A model generated the notes under the pieces. The model was not told where the DNA came from. It searched no databases and saw only the letters and a program-made list of their open reading frames with translations. Positions 8,361-16,441 of a DNA stretch of 64,000 nt are shown one piece after another. Position 1 is the first letter of the stretch. Every line of letters begins with the position of its first letter. Both the position numbers and the translations under genes were made by a program. The DNA lies in contig NZ_MCGG01000029.1 in the NCBI RefSeq assembly GCF_001746755.1, positions 21,781 to 85,780 on the forward strand, given 5' to 3'. This DNA is from Magnetovibrio blakemorei (GTDB lineage: Bacteria > Pseudomonadota > Alphaproteobacteria > Rhodospirillales > Magnetovibrionaceae).

Positions 8361-8390
8361 GAAAATTCGGGGGGCAAAATGCCCCCCGAA
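8361..8390 (-). terminator. Intra-operon hairpin with short U tract
   Basis: A perfect 10-bp stem (8366-8375 with 8381-8390) has a 5-base loop. Read on the minus strand it is followed by TTTTC, the form of a weak intrinsic terminator. It lies between the cytochrome stop (8428) and the isomerase start (8337), so it may lower transcription of the two downstream helper genes or protect the cytochrome mRNA 3' end. Confidence 0.7.
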
Positions 8391-8427
8391 CTTCGTCAGT
8401 GTACATGAGTCGTATGGTCCTGGAGCC

Positions 8428-10836
8428 TTATTCAGATTCCGGAACCTTGCCACCCACGTCGGCGGCGCTACCGTGCATCCACGAAACTGCGGCGTCGAAG
8501 TCGTTCAAGATCGGCTTGCCGTTCCAGACATGCTTTTCCTTGTTGGCCACGAACGGCACACCATTTTCGTTACTCACATGACACGCTGCGCATTTGAGCG
8601 GGCCGTGTGAACCGTCCGGGTTGTACTGGGCGGCTTGACGATAAGAGGTGGTATCCGTGCTCGGCGTTACCGGGTAGAGGCCGTGTGTGGACTCATGGCA
8701 AGCCTGACAAGACAGACCCTGGTGACCTTTGGAATAGCGCATCACGCTATACTTGCCGGGCTGGTTGATCGGGTAGGCAACGCCGCCCTGACCTTCCACG
8801 TACGGTGCCGCATGGCAATCTGCGCAGTGCGGCGCACCTGGGGACAGCCAGTAGTCACGGCCGTGTGTGGCCGCTTCATACGGAACTGCCGTAGCACCCG
8901 TTGCCCCTTCAGGCAACGTCAGAGATTTGATGTCAACCGCCGGGTTGGCCGACAATATGGCGACGCTGATATCACCGTCTTCATCCTTGGAAACCATCGG
9001 TCCATCGCCCTTCAGCGCAATCACGCCGATGTCGGGAACCAGGCGTTTTTTCGCCCAGGTCAGCAAAATGCCGGACTTGCCTGGGGTGTCTTGGCCCTTG
9101 CTGTCGAGGACAACTTTCGGATCCAAGTATTTGGTTTCCAATTCCTTCGTGGAAACGCCGATGGCTTTCGCAATTTCGTCCAAAGACTTGTTGCGCAAGG
9201 TTTCGCCGGTTTGCATGAAGGCGTTTTGCAGGTTGTCGCGCTGATACAGTTCACGAGACAATTGGCTGTGACAGTTCGTACACCACAGACCCTTGCCTTT
9301 TTTACCGTTACCGATGTTTGAGACATTGGCCTGGAGCCATTTACCGATGGCGTTGAGATGCTCAGGCGTTTCTGCGCCGTCGGTATCTTTACCCGGGTTG
9401 GCGTGAACGTCACGGCCAACGTAGCAGCCACCGGCAGCGTCGCGGTTATCACGTGTGGCGTAGGCATTTTTGCCGTCTGCCGTGATCGGATAGCCCTGCA
9501 TGCCGCCATCTTGACGGTGAGCCGGGTGGCAACCTTGGCACGATGCGGTACGGCCCTCGCTGTCGGGCATCGGTTGTTTGAGAAGGTGCACACTGTGCAT
9601 GGCTTCGGTCAGTGGCACGATGGGACGGCCTTTGTCTTCCGGCTTGGCTTTGTCGCCGAGCACGTCGCCGACGGTGCGGGAATTCAGCACGCCAATAACG
9701 TTGTCCGCATGACATTTCTGACACAACACCGGATCACGACCGATGCGGTTTGATGTACTGCCGCTTTTCATGTCGTAGTTTTTCAAGAAGCTCGTGCCAT
9801 TTTTGTCATCATGAATTTGCAAGATGGAAACGGCGGAAGCCTTCACCGAAGCAATCCAGTCGCTTGCGCCTAAGCCTTTCCAAAATGCCAATTCGTTTTC
9901 GTACAGTTTGTACTTGTCGCCATTGGCGGTTTTGGTGCCGTGGCAGTTGGCGCAGTTGGGAATGTCGATCGGGTTGTCGCCGACGAACATCACCGGTTGG
10001 CCGGTGTGGCTGTCGATGACAGGTGCGCCGGTTTCGGCATCCAGCAATTTAACCCAAGCTTCTTGGAACGGCTGGACGTCGCTTTCCACCAATGTCAGCG
10101 GATCCTTGTTGATCGCTTCGTCATTGAACGGTGTCAGCGGTAAGCCCAAGGCGTCCCAAATTCCGGGGTTGGTCAAAACGATCGGCACGTTATCCAAGAC
10201 CGGAGACTTGGTGTACACCACGGTGCCGCTCTTGTTGCCGGAATAGGTCAGAAAGCCACCGAACATCGGTGCGCCGCTCGGACCGGAATCGCGGGGCACT
10301 TTAATCTGCTTGCCGATAAACAGTTTTTTGGCATCCGCGCTGGTGCCCTCAGGGTTGCTGCCTTCGAGGTCTTTGTAGATGTACAGGTGGGTGAAATACG
10401 CGTTGGCGACGCTTTCACCAGGTTCGTATGTCCCGTTACCGTTCACGTCGTAAGGCACATCCCAGTATTTCAGCTTGCCACCTTCGGAGTAGTTGTTGCC
10501 AACATGACCGTAAGCAAGCTTGAAACGATTTCTCTTATCCTGCAAGACCGTCGGGTCCTTCGGATCGGCTTCCAAAAGGCGCGGTGTCTGGGTTGCGCGT
10601 GTTGAGTTTTTGACCACCTGCGCCTGAACCGAGTTGTATGGCGGCAGCACGCAGCACGCACTGAAATCAAAGCCGGTACAGTGCATACCCAGCTCATAGT
10701 TGATGGTGATGTTGTAGTCGTTTTTTGGATTGATGGTTTTTTCCGCAACAGCGTCAGCCGCCGTGGCTGGTTGCTGGGCAACAGCAACAAATAAGCCGAC
10801 CGCTAACGCGATCGACGAAACGTAAACGTTTCGCAT
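8428..10836 (-). CDS. Secreted seven-heme c-type cytochrome of unknown function
   Basis: This is an 802-residue exported multiheme cytochrome. A signal peptide runs to about residue 27 (ends ATAADA). Seven CxxCH motifs lie at about 295-299, 372-376, 433-437, 519-523, 671-675, 710-714 and 749-753. The first 290 residues have no heme motif. They hold a Cys-rich stretch (GMHC at 50-53, then CC at 61-62 and LPPYN) and a DVNGNGTYEPGE calcium-loop-like sequence near 130-141. An isolated Cys at 471 with His six residues later is not a standard heme site. A purine-rich GGGGGGG run precedes the ATG. I do not recognise a named enzyme; no nitrite reductase or octaheme signature (CxxCK) is present. Electron transfer at the cell surface or periplasm is a general inference. 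Confidence 0.85.
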   Translation of the reverse strand: MRNVYVSSIALAVGLFVAVAQQPATAADAVAEKTINPKNDYNITINYELGMHCTGFDFSACCVLPPYNSVQAQVVKNSTRATQTPRLLEADPKDPTVLQDKRNRFKLAYGHVGNNYSEGGKLKYWDVPYDVNGNGTYEPGESVANAYFTHLYIYKDLEGSNPEGTSADAKKLFIGKQIKVPRDSGPSGAPMFGGFLTYSGNKSGTVVYTKSPVLDNVPIVLTNPGIWDALGLPLTPFNDEAINKDPLTLVESDVQPFQEAWVKLLDAETGAPVIDSHTGQPVMFVGDNPIDIPNCANCHGTKTANGDKYKLYENELAFWKGLGASDWIASVKASAVSILQIHDDKNGTSFLKNYDMKSGSTSNRIGRDPVLCQKCHADNVIGVLNSRTVGDVLGDKAKPEDKGRPIVPLTEAMHSVHLLKQPMPDSEGRTASCQGCHPAHRQDGGMQGYPITADGKNAYATRDNRDAAGGCYVGRDVHANPGKDTDGAETPEHLNAIGKWLQANVSNIGNGKKGKGLWCTNCHSQLSRELYQRDNLQNAFMQTGETLRNKSLDEIAKAIGVSTKELETKYLDPKVVLDSKGQDTPGKSGILLTWAKKRLVPDIGVIALKGDGPMVSKDEDGDISVAILSANPAVDIKSLTLPEGATGATAVPYEAATHGRDYWLSPGAPHCADCHAAPYVEGQGGVAYPINQPGKYSVMRYSKGHQGLSCQACHESTHGLYPVTPSTDTTSYRQAAQYNPDGSHGPLKCAACHVSNENGVPFVANKEKHVWNGKPILNDFDAAVSWMHGSAADVGGKVPESE

Positions 10837-11122
10837 GGATAGTCCCCCCCTTTGTGAATATTCTACAAGTCTTTGCAGGCTCGACCCGCGCTCCCCCTAT
10901 GTTTATCTCCTTATAGTTCTACACATTTAATTAGGTGTACGCAAGCTCAAAGACTGAAAAGAACAATTTTGGAGGCCAATCCATGCTTAAAGTGTGAGAA
11001 ATGAGCGTTCGACGCAATTATATTGCAGTCTGCGCAAGGTCGATGGCTGCCAGTGCTCTGGGGGAGGAGGAGAGGGTTGAAACGCGTTGCTCCAGGTGGG
11101 CGTCTTGCGTCATGATGCGGAC

Positions 11123-12409
11123 ATGACCGATAACCCAGACCTACCACAGTCCGAGCCTCCCTCGTCCCCAGCCTCACCCCACGAGACATCGGGGCCGGGG
11201 GCGCTTGCAGGCTTGCGCATTTTGGACCTTACCCGCATTTTGGCGGGGCCGTTTTGTACCCAAATGCTGGGAGATTTGGGCGCGGATGTGGTCAAAATTG
11301 AACGTCCCGGTTTGGGCGACGATACCCGTCATTGGGGTCCAAATTATGTGCAGAGCGCCGACGGCGTTCAAAGTGGGGAAAGTGCCTATTTCGTGAGTGC
11401 CAATCGCAACAAGCGCTCGCTCAGTATCGATATCGCCCATCCCGACGGGGCCCAATTGGTGCGCCAATTGGCCCTGCAAGCGGACGTCTTGGTGGAAAAC
11501 TATAAGGTTGGAGGATTGGCCAAGTATGGGTTGAGTTATGAGGACTTAAAGGACCAAAACCCTGGACTGGTCTATTGTTCCATCACCGGATTTGGCCAAA
11601 CCGGACCTTATGCTCAGCATGCGGGTTATGATTTCATGATCCAAGGCCTGGGCGGCATCATGAGCTTGACCGGAGAACCCGAAGGCCAACCGATGAAAAC
11701 AGGTGTGGCGATCGCGGACGTGATGTGCGGCATGTACGCGGGCACCGCCATCTTGGCGGCACTTCGTCACCGCGATCTAACCGGACAGGGTCAATACATT
11801 GATATGGCGCTGCTGGACACACAGGTGGCGTGGCTGATCAACCAAGGGCAAAATTATTTGCTGACCGATACCGCCCCGCCGCGTTATGGCAACGCCCATC
11901 CCAACATTGTGCCCTATCAAGCCTTTTCCGCGGCTGATGGGCACGTCATTGTGGCGGTGGGCAATGACCGTCAGTTTCGCCGCTTTTGTGATGTTACCGG
12001 TTTGGTCGGCGTTGCAGACGATGAGCGTTTTGCCACCAACAATGCCCGTGTCGCTCATCGCGAATCCTTGATCGCCTTGATTGCTCCCAAATTGGCGGCG
12101 TTTGGCGTTGATCACTGGCTTGAAAACTTACAGGTGGTGGGTGTGCCGTGCGGGCCGGTGAACGACTTGGCTCAAGTGTTTGACGATCCTCAGGTCAAGC
12201 ACCGGGAAATGGTCCACGACCTGCCCCATGCAATGGATACGCGGGTCACGGTGAGACAAATTGCCAGCCCCATGAAGCTCTCCAAAACACCGCCCACTTA
12301 TCGCCGTTCGGCGCCCGGTCTGGGGCAACACACGGATGAGGTATTGGTGGAAATGTTGGGCTTATCCCTGTCTGACCTGACGGCCCTCAAGGAAAAGGGC
12401 GTGATCTAA
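11123..12409 (+). CDS. Class III (CaiB/BaiF) acyl-CoA transferase
   Basis: This 428-residue protein belongs to the family III CoA-transferases, which move CoA between carboxylic acids (formyl, carnitinyl, succinyl-CoA types). Family phrases are LAGLRILDLTRILAGPFC at the N-terminus, LGADVVKIERPG, SANRNKRSL, and LVENYKVGGLAKYGLSYEDL, followed by a Gly-rich GFGQTGPYA segment. The catalytic Asp is expected in the middle region (IADVMCGMYAG). The ATG at 11123 was chosen; 12 further codons are open upstream. The first 30 residues are Pro/Ser-rich and look non-essential. No substrate-defining partner is adjacent, so the acyl substrate cannot be named. Confidence 0.88.
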   Translation: MTDNPDLPQSEPPSSPASPHETSGPGALAGLRILDLTRILAGPFCTQMLGDLGADVVKIERPGLGDDTRHWGPNYVQSADGVQSGESAYFVSANRNKRSLSIDIAHPDGAQLVRQLALQADVLVENYKVGGLAKYGLSYEDLKDQNPGLVYCSITGFGQTGPYAQHAGYDFMIQGLGGIMSLTGEPEGQPMKTGVAIADVMCGMYAGTAILAALRHRDLTGQGQYIDMALLDTQVAWLINQGQNYLLTDTAPPRYGNAHPNIVPYQAFSAADGHVIVAVGNDRQFRRFCDVTGLVGVADDERFATNNARVAHRESLIALIAPKLAAFGVDHWLENLQVVGVPCGPVNDLAQVFDDPQVKHREMVHDLPHAMDTRVTVRQIASPMKLSKTPPTYRRSAPGLGQHTDEVLVEMLGLSLSDLTALKEKGVI

Positions 12410-12416
12410 CAGAGCG

Positions 12417-13163
12417 TTAGACCATGAACTCTTGCTGACCTTCGATCACTGGGCCGGGATGATCGGATTCCCGGTTCATATATGCGCCGCTGAGTGCATT
12501 GATGCCGCAAATGCGCGCAACCTTGGCCAGTTCAGGGGTCGCGAGACCCAACACCCAAGTGGGCAGGCGGCGGTGTGAAGCGCGTTGGGCAAACAACTGA
12601 AAGACTTTGCCGGCCAATTTCAAATCCATGGGCTTGTCGAACAAATCCAAGGTTACGCCGCCATAGTTCAAGTTGGCGTAGGGGGTAAAGTCGGCTTGGG
12701 TTTTCTCCGGTTGGGCCAACCACGTATCGAAGAAAGCCATCAGCGGAATGGTGATTTCGTCAAGCGTGTTGAGCGAAAGACTGGCTGGAAAGTCAATGAT
12801 TTCCGGCACGATGAAGCTACGTTCTTCGGTGCTGAGCATGCGCATGGTGTCGGTCACCACGCTAGCCGCTTCCGGTGTTGCCAAAGCGACCGAATTGATG
12901 CGCACCAGCAAACGGAACCGTTCTCCGGATGAAAACCGCAGATGCAGTGCCTCAAACGCTTGTTTAAGGTACCTGACTTGGCGCAGCATGGTCAGGTCCA
13001 CGGTCTGCTGACGGATCAGCGGCGTAAAGCCGGGCAGTTCAACGCCGTTTTCATCGCGCAAAATGGGTTTGGCATAAAACAAGTCGACCCGGGTTTGGTC
13101 GGTTTGCCAAACAGGGCGATAAACGGTGTCGAGTGTAGCGCCTGTGGGTTCTTTCACGATCAT
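12417..13163 (-). CDS. Degenerate EAL-like domain protein (putative)
   Basis: This 248-residue protein has no signal peptide or membrane segment. Its overall pattern follows a c-di-GMP phosphodiesterase fold without the catalytic residues. It opens with YRPVWQTDQTRVDLFYAKP, has a central EIIDFPASLSLNTLDEITI segment, then GGVTLDLFDKP and a final VARICGINALSGAYM that resembles the closing Gly-rich part of EAL domains. The E-A-L triad and metal ligands are not visible, so it would be a non-catalytic binder at most. The ATG at 13163 was chosen over an upstream frame that would add a poor leader. It converges with the CoA-transferase, with only seven bases between stops. The EAL relation is my reading by eye and needs a profile search. 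Confidence 0.5.
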   Translation of the reverse strand: MIVKEPTGATLDTVYRPVWQTDQTRVDLFYAKPILRDENGVELPGFTPLIRQQTVDLTMLRQVRYLKQAFEALHLRFSSGERFRLLVRINSVALATPEAASVVTDTMRMLSTEERSFIVPEIIDFPASLSLNTLDEITIPLMAFFDTWLAQPEKTQADFTPYANLNYGGVTLDLFDKPMDLKLAGKVFQLFAQRASHRRLPTWVLGLATPELAKVARICGINALSGAYMNRESDHPGPVIEGQQEFMV

Positions 13164-13266
13164 GCCTATGTTATATGTGGTCGAAACGTTGAGGGTGAAC
13201 CGTGTGTACAGCACAGGCCACCACAAAAGCAATGATGACATTCCACGTTAAAAGCAGGAAACGACA

Positions 13267-13704
13267 ATGGTTGATCAAGATAATACCCGCCCAGAGACGG
13301 TTGAGGCCGGGGACGATGGCTTAAAAAGTGAGGCCAAGGTGTTCGCGACCATCGTACGCTATTTGGCGGAACGCTTGACTGACGTTGAACCCGATGTCGA
13401 TCCCGGCGATTTAGCGCACACTGGGGAGCTTTTTTTGGAACTGGCAGAAGCATTTGAAGCCACGGGCGGTTTTGAATTTGATCAAGATCAGGCCCTGCCG
13501 CTCTCGCATGCGTTTGCCATGCTGGAGGGCGGTATGCGCATTTTGGCGGAACAAGCCGATGAATCAGGCCACACCAACGCTGCGGCTAAAATGGAATGGG
13601 CTGCGTTGAAGGCTCGCACCATGACCGGGCAACTGGAAACCCATCACTTATCGGGATCGGGCGGCATTGTTGCGTTTGGCCTTGAGGATGGCGACGAGGC
13701 TTAA
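13267..13704 (+). CDS. Small acidic protein of unknown function
   Basis: I do not recognise this 145-residue protein. It is strongly acidic and mostly helical in appearance, with no signal peptide, membrane segment or metal motif. A Gly-rich stretch (SGSGG) sits close to the C-terminus. The start ATG at 13267 follows an AGGAAACG ribosome-binding sequence. It is divergent from the EAL-like gene, about 100 bases apart, and convergent with the next small gene. The even amino-acid use and clear start favour a real gene. Confidence 0.7.
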   Translation: MVDQDNTRPETVEAGDDGLKSEAKVFATIVRYLAERLTDVEPDVDPGDLAHTGELFLELAEAFEATGGFEFDQDQALPLSHAFAMLEGGMRILAEQADESGHTNAAAKMEWAALKARTMTGQLETHHLSGSGGIVAFGLEDGDEA

Positions 13705-13720
13705 AGCGAGACCCAATTCG

Positions 13721-14137
13721 TCAGTCCATATATGCGAGTTTGCGCGATAACTGACGCAGTTCACGCCGTTCGAACTTTAAATCCTGGACATGATCGGGCT
13801 CACCCCCGGCTTCGATGGCTTTGTCCATGATGGCCATGATTTCGACAATGCTTTTGTGCGCGGCTTGGGCTTGTGCGGGCGTGGCGTCTTCGATCACCAC
13901 GTCTTGGTCCATCATCATATCGCTATAGGCATCCATGTCTTGTTCCGACAGTTGCGCCAATTCAGCATCAAGTGGTTGCCAAATATCGCCCCACACCTTG
14001 AGCAAGTCCGCTTGTGGGGGGGCAAGAGAGCCTGAGTCTTCCAAGTGGACCATCAGGCGTACAAATTGCCATACGGTGAAGCGCAGTTCCAAGGTGCAAG
14101 TTTCCTTTGCCGAGAGGGCCTTTTGATGATGAGGCAT
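13721..14137 (-). CDS. Small helical protein of unknown function
   Basis: I do not recognise this 138-residue protein. It is soluble, acidic in the middle (a DMDAYSDMMMDQDVVIEDA stretch) and probably all-helical, ending in a charged coiled-coil-like segment (LKFERRELRQLSRKLAYMD). The ATG at 14137 was chosen; the frame is open another 24 codons upstream but that would overlap the alkylation-repair gene. Its stop is 16 bases from that of the convergent small acidic gene. It may be cotranscribed with the repair gene upstream (a gap of about 50 bases), but nothing ties the functions together. Confidence 0.65.
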   Translation of the reverse strand: MPHHQKALSAKETCTLELRFTVWQFVRLMVHLEDSGSLAPPQADLLKVWGDIWQPLDAELAQLSEQDMDAYSDMMMDQDVVIEDATPAQAQAAHKSIVEIMAIMDKAIEAGGEPDHVQDLKFERRELRQLSRKLAYMD

Positions 14138-14189
14138 GCCACACTTTATAGCCTGCCCAGAATGTGTAAAGACGTTGTTTTGGGGGTGT

Positions 14190-15314
14190 TTAATTGGGGA
14201 GAAGCTCAAAGTCTGCCTTGGCGACGGATTTTGCGTTTATCAAAATTTCTATGTGCTGAAGGCCAGGATAATATCGCCGCGTGGTGATGTGCTTAAAGGT
14301 ATGGCGCTTGGTGGCGCTCAGCGACGCACCGCCCTTTAAAACAATGTTTTTCCACTTAAAAACTTTTGCCGTCGTTTGGCCGTTGGCGCGCCGATGATGG
14401 ATGGCGTAATCGATGATTAAGGCTTGCTCAGTCTTGATCTTGGACGTGATATCCAGCTCGAACGCCAAATCTTCGCCCATGCGCACATTGGGTGTGGTGG
14501 CGCTAAAGCGTAACACGTCGATGTGGGCCGATTCATACCCCAACGCTTTGAATGCGCCCGGGTGTCCGTCTTTGATTAAGGTCCGCAAAGCATGGCGGAT
14601 GAGGCGTTGACGATTTTTGTCGGCTTCAATCATCCAGGTCTGAGCTATGCTTGCGACCCGGTCGGGGTGATCTTTGGCGATATCGTTGAGGTTGTTGGCA
14701 ACAGAGCGACGGACATATTCGGACGGATCGTCTTTGAGCTGCTCCAACAGGACAATGACCGCACTTGGGTCCTTAACAAAATCCTTCAGACGGAGCCCCC
14801 ATGGCAGACGGGGGCGTGTGCCTTCGCTGACCAAACGACGCACATGGTCATGGTCATCCGTGACCCAAGTGCGAAGTGTTTCCAGAGTGAGCTGGGGATG
14901 ATTGATCAAAAAAGGTCGAATGGCGAATTCGGACGTCAGGCGTGAGGTCATGTCTTTTAGGGCGTTAAGGGACTTAGGGACGTCGGCCGGGGCTTGGCCG
15001 TGACGGGCAATGAATTCGGCCATGGACATAACGGGCCAGCCGCGAATGCCTTGTGGAGGAAGCTGTTGGTCTTCAGGGTTGGGGTCAAGGGCGCTGCAGA
15101 GGATGCGAACGGCGCGGGCAAAATCATGCGGTAGGTATTGCTCCAAGGCATCGGTGAGGCGTGATGCACGCTCTTTGAATTCAAGGCGTTCAAGCCCTTC
15201 TGTGGCAAAGGCGACAAAAGCTTCGCTGTCAAAGTTTCCCTCCACGCTGGCCAAGTGATCGGCCATGGTGCGGATAACGGAGACATTGAAGAGATTTTTG
15301 AAAGGTTCCGGCAT
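14190..15314 (-). CDS. AlkC/AlkD-type DNA alkylation repair protein
   Basis: This 374-residue protein has HEAT-like helical repeats over about residues 60-260 (RTWVTDDHDHVRRLVSEGTR, DDPSEYVRRSVANNLNDIAK) followed by a beta-rich C-terminal domain of about 100 residues. That layout matches the AlkC branch of the HEAT-repeat DNA glycosylases, which remove alkylated bases such as 3-methyladenine and can carry an Ig-like extension. The phrase RPRLPWGLRLKDFVKDP is typical of the family. The start ATG at 15314 was kept as the only good one. It is not next to other repair genes. Confidence is good for the family and lower for the exact substrate. Confidence 0.8.
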   Translation of the reverse strand: MPEPFKNLFNVSVIRTMADHLASVEGNFDSEAFVAFATEGLERLEFKERASRLTDALEQYLPHDFARAVRILCSALDPNPEDQQLPPQGIRGWPVMSMAEFIARHGQAPADVPKSLNALKDMTSRLTSEFAIRPFLINHPQLTLETLRTWVTDDHDHVRRLVSEGTRPRLPWGLRLKDFVKDPSAVIVLLEQLKDDPSEYVRRSVANNLNDIAKDHPDRVASIAQTWMIEADKNRQRLIRHALRTLIKDGHPGAFKALGYESAHIDVLRFSATTPNVRMGEDLAFELDITSKIKTEQALIIDYAIHHRRANGQTTAKVFKWKNIVLKGGASLSATKRHTFKHITTRRYYPGLQHIEILINAKSVAKADFELLPN

Positions 15315-15439
15315 AAAGTGATGGTAGGGCTCACCACTTCAAAAAAGAAGGGATAATATTCACCTCTCGTGCGTGATGTCATAAATGGTTCACGCTAAAT
15401 TTGTATGACCACCATTGGTCTGGGATAGAGGTGATTTTC

Positions 15440-16441
15440 GTGAGCATCAAAATTGGCATTAACGGATTTGGGCGTATGGGTCGTCTGGCCCTGCGCGCAG
15501 GATGGCAGCGTGACGGGTTGGACTGGTTGCGCGTTAACGAGATCGGCACCGATGCAGATGGCGCGGCCCATTTGTTGACGTTTGATTCTGTCCATGGTCG
15601 CTGGGACCGGGAAGCATCTTTTGCCGACAATTCTATCTTAATTGATGATCGTGCGCTGGCCTACAGCTCAACGCCCGCCCTTGAAGACGGGCAATGGGGA
15701 GACTGCGACATCGTGCTGGAATGCACCGGAAAATTTCGCAAGCCTGAACAGTTGCAATCCTATTTCGATCAAGGCGTCAAAAAAGTCATCGTCGCCGCTC
15801 CGGTTAAAGGTGATGCATTGAACATCGTTTATGGCGTCAACGATCATGAGTACGACCCCGCTCGCCACCACCTGGTGACGGCGGCCAGTTGCACCACCAA
15901 CTGTCTGGCCCCGGTGGTTAAGGTCGTTCAAGAACAAATTAGCATCCGTCATGGCGTGATCACCACCATTCACGATGTCACCAACACCCAGGTGGTGGTG
16001 GATTTCCCCCATAAAGACAAACGCCGGGCCCGTTCAAGCTTGATGAACTTGGTGCCGACCACCACAGGTTCGGCCACCGCCATCACTATGATTTACCCGG
16101 AACTGAAGGGTAAGCTCAATGGCCATGCGGTGCGGGTGCCTTTGCTGAACGCATCGCTCACCGACTGTGTGTTTGAATTGAACCGCGAGGTTACGGCGGA
16201 TGAAGTCAATCAGATGTTCAAAGAGGCTTCTGAGGGTGAACTGAAAGGCATTCTTGGTTTTGAAGATCGTCCCTTGGTGTCGACCGACTACGTGAATGAT
16301 CCCCGCTCCTCCATCATCGATGGGCCGTCGACGATGGTGGTCGATGGGACCCAGTTGAAGGTTCTGGCGTGGTACGACAACGAATGGGGTTACGTGAACC
16401 GTATGATTGATTTGGCAGCAAAAGTCGCTGCAGCTTTGTGA
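15440..16441 (+). CDS. Glyceraldehyde-3-phosphate dehydrogenase resembling the ArsJ-associated clade
   Basis: This 333-residue NAD-dependent GAPDH has the Rossmann start INGFGRMGR, the catalytic Cys at about 151 in ASCTTNC and the base His at about 178. The family context [16 protein letters not shown] and [12 protein letters not shown] differs from glycolytic GAPDH (usually YTGDQ.. and PNVSVVDL). From memory it matches the clade linked to arsJ, where the enzyme makes 1-arseno-3-phosphoglycerate for export. No arsJ is present here. GTG at 15440 was chosen because GAGGTG precedes it at good spacing; a GTG at 15431 overlaps that sequence. The stop overlaps the next gene's GTG start (GTGA), suggesting coupling to the kinase. 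A glycolytic or reverse role remains possible. Confidence 0.85.
   Translation: MSIKIGINGFGRMGRLALRAGWQRDGLDWLRVNEIGTDADGAAHLLTFDSVHGRWDREASFADNSILIDDRALAYSSTPALEDGQWGDCDIVLECTGKFRKPEQLQSYFDQGVKKVIVAAPVKGDALNIVYGVNDHEYDPARHHLVTAASCTTNCLAPVVKVVQEQISIRHGVITTIHDVTNTQVVVDFPHKDKRRARSSLMNLVPTTTGSATAITMIYPELKGKLNGHAVRVPLLNASLTDCVFELNREVTADEVNQMFKEASEGELKGILGFEDRPLVSTDYVNDPRSSIIDGPSTMVVDGTQLKVLAWYDNEWGYVNRMIDLAAKVAAAL

Noticed and set aside
10911..10937. TACAC...GTGTA pair upstream of the multiheme cytochrome, considered as a regulator site
   Set aside because: Arms are only five bases and do not fit an FNR, NarL or NorR-type consensus that would link it to anaerobic control.
11014..11026. Short palindrome GCAAT-TAT-ATTGC upstream of the CoA-transferase gene
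   Set aside because: Five-base arms in an AT-rich gap are expected by chance and there is no matching copy elsewhere that I noticed.
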